Positions 55,844 through 64,000 of a stretch of DNA of 64,000 nucleotides are shown here, in pieces. Source of the stretch: Primulina eburnea (Eukaryota; Streptophyta; Magnoliopsida; Lamiales; Gesneriaceae); contig NC_133106.1 in the NCBI RefSeq assembly GCF_022965805.1, positions 32,353,913 to 32,417,912 on the forward strand. Reading direction: 5' to 3'. The first letter of the stretch is position 1; each line of letters starts with the position of its first letter. The notes below the pieces were generated by a model. That model ran no database searches. It was not told the DNA's origin and worked only from the letters and a program-made list of their open reading frames with translations. The translations under genes were made by a program, and so were the position numbers.

Positions 55844-57930
55844 AGCATATATTCGTTTTGGACTTTAATTTCCAAACATTCTCTACTCTGTTTCTCATCC
55901 ATTTACTTATAATTTTTAAAAGAATCACTTCAAAATAAATAAAAGTTCTTCCAAACACTCCTTTAGTTTTATTTTATTTCGTATTTTTTCTGTAAATATA
56001 AGATCTAACGCTTTCAAATTTCCCAAAACCTATAATAAGTAGTAATTATATAATTCAAATATTTTTAAACTATATAACAAACCAAATATTATACGTTTCA
56101 ATTTCTTTTGCCAAAAACTACATTTAGTAGTAATTTTGAATTCAGAATCTTTAAAACCATATAATGTCTAAACATTACGCTTCAATCTCTCTTTTAATAT
56201 GGACAATTATTACTCCCCGACCGTACATATTTGATCACGATTTTTGTCGATCTCGTCTATCCATTTTGAGAGCATGTTCTATTGAAATACATTATTTCAC
56301 GGATCGTTTTAGTTATTTATTACAATAGGCCTATCTACGGTCTTGTGTGTATGGGCGTTTTGTTTCTTGGTTTGTTGTGTATTTCGATCATGTTTATGAA
56401 TTATTGTGTCGTAATAATACAGATTGTTCGTTAACTCTCCTTTATTTGTGAATATTAATTAGTAGGTCTTGTTGTTGTCCTTGAGCTACTAATCTAGCCT
56501 CTTAGATTAATTTATCTTAGATTAATTTATGAGACAGATATTCGATCCGACTCGATTTATAAAAAAAATATTGTTTCTGGGTATATATTGTGGGGGAGAT
56601 GGGGGCCAAAGTGAATGTACATAGTGTGCATGAAGTCATGCATTTCTGAACCGTTGTTGGTGCAATTTTGTTGTCTGCCATCACCAAATAATATTTATGA
56701 TAATGCCCCTTGTTTCGAACTTCTTTTTTGCTTAAATATCAATTGAATTCGAGTTTATTTTAGTTAGGTACGAAATCACCATTGTTTAATAGCGAATTTT
56801 GGCATGCATAATTACACTTTTATTATATTATTATAGATTTAATTTAAAGCCCCTCAACTTTGTTAACAATAACAATAGTAATGTATAAGTGTCGGATCCT
56901 TGCACATTGTAAAGTCAAGATCGAGCTGTCGTATGACATCATGATAGAGTGAACAAATGGATGAAACCTCTTTTGAGACATTTTAGGTTCAATGTTGATG
57001 CAAGTTTTCATGACTAGAAATATATGTTTCTAGTGTGAGAGCAGTGACTAGAAATCACCATGGAATCCAGGGTACTTGCATTCGAGTTTAGTGATTGCAG
57101 CAGAATTCAACGTTATTCTTTTTGGCTTGAAGCTCGCTATGCAAGATAATTATCGCAATGTGTGGGTATTTTCAGATTCAATCAAACTGTTCTTGTGTTG
57201 ACAGATCATTCGAACATTATCAATCATGATGATTCTCTTATCTTGAACATTTGGGAGCTTCTCCATTTGCCTGTTGTTTGAAAATTCAAAATTCGTAATT
57301 TTATAGAGATTCGAACACAATCGCTCATTGTTTAACACATTTTGTTATGTCCTATCCTCCACCGTTTACTTGGGATATATGAAGGTATTTTATCCATCTT
57401 GGTTGATGGACTTAACTTTTTCATGATTTGTCTAATGAATATATTGGTTTCCGTTTTTTTTAAAAAAATTGTTATTTTGATTTCCGATCTATATACATTA
57501 TGTGTGAATGTGAGGTTTAAATGGAGGGAGAAAAAAAAACTAAAGAGAAATGAAAGTTTAAAATTGATCATTTGATTTTGATTGATCTCACATATTTTTT
57601 TTTTTTTTTGAAATTAGATTATTTATTGAATATGATGTATTAAAATATAACAATTGACCCGATTTATACCGAGAAAAGGAAATAATCGATTCAGTCAAGT
57701 TAAATATAAATTGTTTATGTATATATATATATATATATATTTAAAAAAAACCGAATGAATTAAAAGGAGAATATGGAGAACTTGGATGTCGAGGGATGTT
57801 TGACTTTAACACAAGACACCACACATGGGTGACACAGACGAATGACGTGTGGTGTTTGTAAGTTGCACATATAACAAGTCATCCTCCGTTTCTTCTGTAT
57901 TTCCTACGTTGTCCGCACGGAAATTGGTCA

Positions 57931-57984
<54 letters not shown>

Positions 57985-58363
57985 GGATGAGGCCCTAATA
58001 ATAACCGTTCTATGAAGACACAAACTTTCTTTCTTGTTTTATCCTTTTTAATTTTTACTATTAATTATTTTATTATAGTTGAGCCCCTAATAATAACCGC
58101 TTTATGAGGACACCAACTTTCTTTCTTATTTTACCTTTTCTCATTTTTTATATTATATTTTTTCTTAACAAATAATATTATATTCATCGTAATACGGTAA
58201 CTGCTCACGTGAAAAATAATATTATTTCTTCTCTAAACTAGCCACCGTGAAAAATAAACTATCTTCTTTATGTTGTGACGTCATTATATTGTAATATCAT
58301 TAATATTTAATATATTAACCACATGTATTCAGTACATACGCAACGCGTGTGCCACGGTTACTA

Positions 58364-58440
<77 letters not shown>

Positions 58441-59515
58441 ACTATATATATAAGGATGTCAAATTGAGTCGGGTTGAAGTAAGGGTGTTATAAAAAAAAT
58501 TCCAGACCAGAACTTGAACTAGAACTAAGGATGGTATATCAGATTGCACCGAAAATTATATACCATATTCCGTACCAAAAATTACATTATAAGAAAATTT
58601 ATACCAATACTCTACCGAAATTAATTCGGTATGCCAAATTTGGACACATATAACCAGCATACCGATTATACCGAAATTGTACTGTTTTATATCCAAAAAA
58701 TCTATATATTTATAAAATTTTATAAATTTATTGTTTTAAAATATTATATATTTTAAATTTTTTATATATTTTTTCGGTATTTTGGTATATACCGAAATTT
58801 TCAAATTACATACGGTCATCGTACCGAAATATTCGGTATTGTTAACGTACCGTACCGAAATCTTTGGTATTTTTTCTCACCTCTAATTAGAACAAACCCG
58901 ATCAACCCGGATTGATTTTTCACGATACAACATTAATATACTATTATTTCATTTTAATGAAATGATAAAATAAAAATAAAAAATTCAAAACACATGAAAA
59001 TCATGATATTTTAATTTAAACACATAATAAAAAAAACTAGACTAAATATGATAATTATTTGTCATTGATTCAAATATTTAAAGTTAAGATTCTAATAATA
59101 ATTGTCTAAACAATTAATTAATCCAAAAAGAAACAACTGTTCAGAAAAGATTGAAACATCAAGGAAAAAAATTTATGATAGGATATCAATATAAAATAAA
59201 AAGTTATCAAAATCACAAAATAACATTAAAATAAATCTTGAATATTTTGAATTTGCATTATAAATGTATAAACAAGGAACAAATAGAAGCTTCAATTTGC
59301 ATTATAAGAAAGAGGTTGATACGACCATAAAATATGAATCGAGAACACAAATCAAAACTCTATTCGAAAATCTAACCGTTCATATTTTCTTCATGCATGA
59401 TGTTTATTGGATTTATTTTATAATAATTTTTACAAACGATACTTGTTTGAGCAAACTGCAGAACGATTTATAACACCAAATATAACATAAGATTTGCCGT
59501 CTTTCAAGGGTCAGT
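55844..59515. other. AT-rich intergenic DNA
   Basis: No gene was recognised. TA tracts lie at 57718-57741, 57931-57980 and 58365-58437. A local near-repeat (AGGCCCTAATAATAACCGTTC and GCCCCTAATAATAACCGCTT) occurs at about 57990 and 58084. Between about 58475 and 58890, AAGGATGGTATATCAG and many TACCGAAAT motifs look like another decayed hAT-type repeat. ORF-like stretches near 57150-57570 have no domain. Confidence 0.5.
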
Positions 59516-59541
59516 GGGGGGGGGGGGGGGGGGGGGGGGGG
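59516..59541 (+). repeat. Poly-G tract of 26 residues
   Basis: An uninterrupted run of 26 G residues in otherwise AT-rich DNA. It could form G-quadruplex structures. Its exact length is likely to be uncertain, because homopolymers are hard to sequence. Confidence 0.85.
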
Positions 59542-60390
59542 TGTCATCTTTGCATTCAATCAACTTACTATTTCTACTTTATTTCTAAACAATCTTTTAG
59601 CTGCATATTCTTACTTTATGTAAAGACTCATAATAATTATTATTATGTTTTATAAATTTTGAATCTTTGACTAATGAATATTGTATAGACAATGTCCACA
59701 AATTATTTGTCGTCCATTCAATCTTTATTAAGACATCGATTGGGTCGTGAGACGAGACAATGAATCATGTGCTAATAATTGAAAGGCAAATAATAACATA
59801 ATTTTTTTTACAACTTTACTTGTTGTATAACTTAAGTCAAACGTCGAATGATGAAATTATGGGTTAAAAGATGTCTTACAATTTTCATATACTTGATATA
59901 TAAATTGTTATATACCATAAATTTTTCGATAATATAATTGCTAAAATTCATAAACTTGGAACGTACAATAAAATTAGTATGTCAGGCCATTTCTCTGTGA
60001 TTTGGGCCGTACGGAACGAAAGCGTAAGCAATTTGAACGCAGTTAAGTTCATTAATTTGTTAATAGTCGGTAGAGAAATTGAAGGGTCCATGAATTTTGG
60101 ACCTAACGAATTCACGGCCCAAGAGCACGTAATTTTTCATGTTATATATTTTGAAAATATTAAAAAGTTATTTTAAAATTGAAAATATGAAAATATTTAT
60201 TTTAAATTATAAATTTTAATTAAGGTATTTAAAACGTCAAAATTTTGTTGACCTATGAATAGTGGTGCCGGGGATAAAATATTAAAATTCTAGAATTTAA
60301 AATTACTTCAGTTTTTCTGCTTATCAACTTTATAACAATTAAACAAGTTATATGATAGTATGTGTTTTATGATACGGTCATTCAAGTGTA
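59542..60390. other. AT-rich intergenic DNA
   Basis: Nothing recognised; one short open frame near 59979-60176 lacks any domain. Confidence 0.45.
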
Positions 60391-60572
60391 GAGTGGGTAT
60401 CGTGTGAGACCGTCTCATGGATACTAATATGCGAGACATGTTAACCCTACCGATATTCAAAATAAAAAGTAATATTCTTAGCATAAAAAGTAATAATTTT
60501 TCATTTATGATCCAAATAAAAGATACGTCTCACAAATACAACCCGTGAGACCGTCTCACACAAGTTTTTGTC
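60391..60572 (+). mobile_element. Foldback MITE, GAGACNGTCTC family
   Basis: 182 bp, GAGTGGGTATCGTGTGAGAC to AGTTTTTGTC, with exact 9-bp flanks TCAAGTGTA (60382-60390 and 60573-60581). Confidence 0.9.
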
Positions 60573-60581
60573 TCAAGTGTA

Positions 60582-61648
60582 TGTCCATGAGATGTGTTCA
60601 GCAGATCCATATTTTTTATAAAAAAAATAATAGTTTTGATATAAAACTAATATTTTTTTATTTGGTCCGGTCAGACTCCCGTCTCACGAAATTTACCCTC
60701 GAAATTTATGTGTTTTTTCCACGAGGATGTTGACGGTCATATGTGCTATGAAGATGCATAAAATGGACTTGGGGAGTCTCAACTCTCAATAATTTATTAA
60801 CAAAATAAAATAATTATAATGATAATAATATAAAATTTCAAAGTCATCATCCATCCTCCGGAGTATGAATTCATGAAAGCAACTTCAATTTTTGAATGGA
60901 ATTTACATGGTGCGTACAAGTGGTCAAATAATGACAAATTTGAGAATGAAGAATCTAAAGCAAATATCATTGTCATGCCAAAAAAAGATACCTTGATATA
61001 TTGTCAAAGCCAAGTCTTTGGATAGTTGGTTTGCAAGAATAAGATACCCTAGCAGGATGCTTGGTCTAACCAATCGTTTTTGGACAAATTTCAACTCAAA
61101 TTATGCCATTTATGATTTTATATTCTCGCATTATCAAATTTCAATTTTAATAATTTTTTTTGTTTTTTAATATCAGATATAAAGAAAATTATAATTTTTC
61201 ATTTACTCGTCATGCCCGTCGATATGGAAACATAGCTTACATCATTTACAACTCTGATAACCTATTTGTTGCATGTCAAGAATGCCAATCTTGAAGTTAT
61301 TGAAATATGATTGCAAAGTAAAGATAGTCAACCCCCCAAGATCCACTTCAATAAAATATTTGCAACATTATAGATTTAGGTCCCCCACCATTTTGCCTCA
61401 TTATATTTCCTTCAACAAGGACAAACATCAAGAAAATACTATTCTAAGCTCCGAGTATATTTTTATATTACATAGACATCATAATTTATAAAATAATAGA
61501 ATTTCGACAACCAAGAATAATTAAATCTTTGAATATATGACACATATTGAATCGAAAAAGCCTCCTTTAAATTCCAACATCTTTTACAAGAATTTCACCT
61601 TTCCTGAGTTCTGTTTCCGTCCTCTGTTTCTTCCCTCCCTCCTCTAAA
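60582..61648. other. Upstream region of the CYP711A gene
   Basis: AT-rich. A fragment related to the foldback MITE (GTCAGACTCCCGTCTCACGA) sits near 60670. The ~100 bp before the start codon are pyrimidine-rich (CCTGAGTTCTGTTTCCG, TTCCCTCCCTCCTC), as many plant 5' UTRs are. No clear TATA box was picked. Confidence 0.5.
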
Positions 61649-63742
61649 ATGGAGATTTCACGAGCAAATTTTCAAGTCTTTACAGATACAGTACTGTCTT
61701 CAATAATCAAGACTCCTATACTATCATCATCATCTGTATTCACAGTTTTAGCCCTTTTGGCTGGGGTTTTGGTGTACTTCTATGGACCTTATTGGGGTGT
61801 TAGAAAAGTTCCTGGCCCTCCCGCAATGCCTTTAGTCGGCCATCTCCCTTTGCTTGCTAAACATGGACCGGAAGTTTTCTCCATTCTTGCAAAGAAATAT
61901 GGTCCTGTTTTCAGGTCTATGATATCTGATTCCTTGTTTTTTTCGTCGTGTTTTTGTAACAAATGCATTATGTTTATGCAGATTTTTCACTTGTGAATTG
62001 TGTCGCATTCATCTTGGTTTTTGGTTTAATTTCAAGAAATTTGTTTTCCGGGGCTGAAGTTGACGAAGAACTGAAATGATAGTGTTGAAAAACAGGTTTC
62101 ATATGGGGAGACAGCCACTGGTGATCGTAGCAGATCCTGAACTTTGTAGAGAAGTTGGTATAAAAAAGTTCAAATACATTTCAAACAGAAGCATCCCTTC
62201 TCCTATAGCATCTTCACCTCTTCATCAAAAAGGCCTGTTCTTCACCAAGTAATTTACACATGATCTCTAAAAATTGTTGCCAATTTTTCATCCAAATCAT
62301 ATTTTTGTGTCATCTGACGTCGTTTTTTTCCACCAGGGATTCTCGATGGTCAGTTATGAGAAACACGATACTAGCGGTTTACCAGCCATCTCACCTAGCC
62401 AAGTTGGTCCCCACCATGCAAGAAATCATTGAATCTGCAACCCAAAATCTTGAATCTAAACAAGATTTCACCTTTTCAGAACTTTCCATCAAATTAGCCA
62501 CAGATGTGATTGGACAAGCTGCATTTGGAGTGGATTTTGGCCTCTCTAAACCAAAAATAACTCATGATTCTGTTGAAAAAAAGGACGATGATGATGTAGA
62601 ATTAGATCAAGTTCAGAAATTCATAAACCAGCATATTTACTCCACAACACAGCTTAAAATGGACTTATCTGGCTCGTTTTCAATCATATTAGGCCTACTA
62701 ATTCCTATCCTCCAGGAACCCTTTCGTCAAATCCTTAAGAGGATTCCTGGAACCATGGACTGGAAAGTAGATCAAACGAACCAGAATCTGAGTCGCCAGC
62801 TCGATCAGATTGTTGAGAGGAAGATGAAAGATAAAGAACGTGGCTCAAAGGATTTCTTGTCCCTTATACTTAGTGCAAGAGAAACAGAGGCGAATTCGAA
62901 GAAAATATTTACACCAGATTATATTAGTGCAGCAACGTACGAGCATTTGTTGGCTGGATCAGCAACAACATCGTTCACATTATCTACGATTATTTATCTT
63001 GTTGCTGGCCATCCAAACGTCGAAAAGAAGTTGATAGATGAGATCGACGCCTTTGCTCCACATGATCAGATGCCTAGCTCTCATGATCTTCAACATAAGT
63101 TTCCATACATTGATCAGGCCAGTTACTGTTATATGTTACCTGATATCACAGTACTGAAAATCAAAGCTGAAAAGTGTTGTTTTCTTGATTCCCGAATGCA
63201 GGTGATTAAAGAAGCCATGCGGTTTTATACAGTTTCTCCCTTAGTTGCAAGAGAAACATCAGCCGAAGTTAATATTGGAGGCTATGTCCTCCCTAAGGTG
63301 CAGCATGATATCCTTCATTTTATTTTATGCTAAATTCATCTAGCGTTTTTAGCCTAATCTTCAGAATAATGCATGGTTACTTAATAGAATGATCCGTGTT
63401 AACAACATGCAGGGAACATGGGTTTGGTTAGCTCTCGGAGTTCTCGCGAAAGATCCAAGAAACTTCCCAGAACCAGACAAGTTTATACCAGAGAGGTTCG
63501 ATCCAAACTGCCAAGAGGAAAAGAAAAGGCACCCTTATGCCAACATTCCGTTTGGAATCGGACCTCGAGCATGCATCGGACAGAAATTCTCCTTGCAAGA
63601 AATCAAACTTTCAATGATTCATTTGTACAGAAAGTATGTGTTCCGGCATTCATCAGAGATGGAGAATCCGTTGGAGCTCGAGTATGGCATAGTTCTTAAT
63701 TTCAAAAATGGTGTTAAGGTTCAAGCCATCAGTCGTGTGTGA
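61649..63742 (+). CDS. MAX1: Cytochrome P450 CYP711A (MAX1), carlactone oxidase, 5 exons
   Basis: Exons 61649-61914, 62096-62248, 62337-63117, 63202-63297 and 63413-63742 join in frame to 541 codons, close to the family's usual length. There is an N-terminal membrane anchor (~28-50), then the Pro-rich hinge ([22 protein letters not shown] with one break) and the MAX1-typical [15 protein letters not shown] and NRSIPSPI. The I-helix reads AGSATT (346-351), and the ExxR motif is E404-R407. The heme-binding loop is [10 protein letters not shown] with Cys486 as ligand. MAX1 enzymes sit in the ER membrane and oxidise carlactone toward carlactonoic acid in strigolactone synthesis. Exon 3 ends ATTGATCAG followed by GCCAGT, so intron 3 appears to use a GC-AG border; the other introns are GT-AG. 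The paralogue type is unresolved. Confidence 0.93.
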
Positions 63743-63861
63743 ATGTGATGCTTATCTCATAATAATGAATGCGTAAACAACATATTCATGATTAAATAGC
63801 GCACTCAAATGGTCTCAATCATAATATGCAGCTTTACAAAATTCAGAACTAAAATCACACC

Positions 63862-63999
63862 TCAAGTCTTGCAGTTTTTTGCATCATCATCTTCACAACA
63901 AGCTGTTGTGAGTTCATTACAAATATTATAATACTTAATCTTCTCCCTCACACAACTTTCTCGAAAACATGTCCATGTTCGGCCTTTCGGTTCTGTGGT
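63862..63999 (-). CDS. Possible C-terminus of a Cys-rich protein, cut by the window edge
   Basis: The minus strand is open from the window edge for 45 codons to TGA at 63862-63864. It encodes six cysteines in the pattern C-x4-C-x10-C-x6-CC-x7-C (ESCVREK, ELTTACCEDD, NCKT). Composition is coding-like compared with the AT-rich surroundings, and the frame is tail-to-tail with CYP711A. I recognise no family. It could also be a chance frame. Confidence 0.3.
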   Translation of the reverse strand, partial: TTEPKGRTWTCFRESCVREKIKYYNICNELTTACCEDDDAKNCKT

Positions 64000-64000
64000 T

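Overview
This is a plant nuclear window, almost certainly from a eudicot and plausibly an asterid. Host genes are sparse, spliced or intronless plant families (CYP711A/MAX1 P450, LOB-domain factor, CC-type glutaredoxin, NHL/LEA_2 protein, DUF2828 vWA protein, a CGLD27/Ycf36 N-terminus). They sit in very AT-rich DNA packed with plant DNA transposons and one Copia retrotransposon. The species cannot be named from this sequence alone.

Layout. 1-241: 5' part of a CGLD27-like chloroplast protein gene (minus), cut by the window edge. 2.5-5.3 kb: an NHL/LEA_2 gene (plus) and an LBD gene (minus). 8.15-21.8 kb: a 13.7 kb hAT element with matching terminal inverted repeats and a perfect 8-bp target duplication. 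Nested inside it is an 8.06 kb Mutator-like element (MULE, 10,921-18,979) with long inverted repeats and a perfect 10-bp duplication. That MULE carries an intact 867-aa transposase, a putative plant transposon protein (PTP) ORF, and a convergent, intact plant-mobile-domain (PMD) gene. 24.0-29.5 kb: a second, mirror-image PMD plus MULE-transposase unit, decayed by nonsense, splice-site and catalytic-residue changes. 31.1-32.9 kb: DUF2828/vWA gene (minus). 33-40 kb: gene-poor, with small hAT and TRIM-like remnants. 40.1-40.6 kb: CC-type glutaredoxin (minus). 44.5-49.35 kb: a complete Copia element with identical 202-bp LTRs and an intact 1437-codon polyprotein. 50-61 kb: gene-poor DNA with non-autonomous hAT, CACTA and MITE insertions and microsatellites. 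61.6-63.7 kb: a five-exon CYP711A (MAX1) gene, the strigolactone-pathway carlactone oxidase. 63.86-64.0 kb: a possible C-terminus of a Cys-rich protein running off the right edge.

Recurring theme. At least 14 copies of a 161-184-bp foldback MITE built on the palindrome GTGAGACNGTCTCAC are scattered through the window. Seven have exact 9-bp target duplications that I could read directly, pointing to a Mutator-type mobiliser. A second sequence theme, CCGTCGCTA/TAGCGACGG, recurs inside otherwise unrelated elements (the hAT interior, a small hAT MITE and a CACTA element).

The host genes are independent single-gene units and do not form an operon or an obvious pathway cluster. The candidate 'system' of interest is the MULE-PMD pair: two copies with the same convergent layout and the same PMD exon phases, one apparently intact and one dead.
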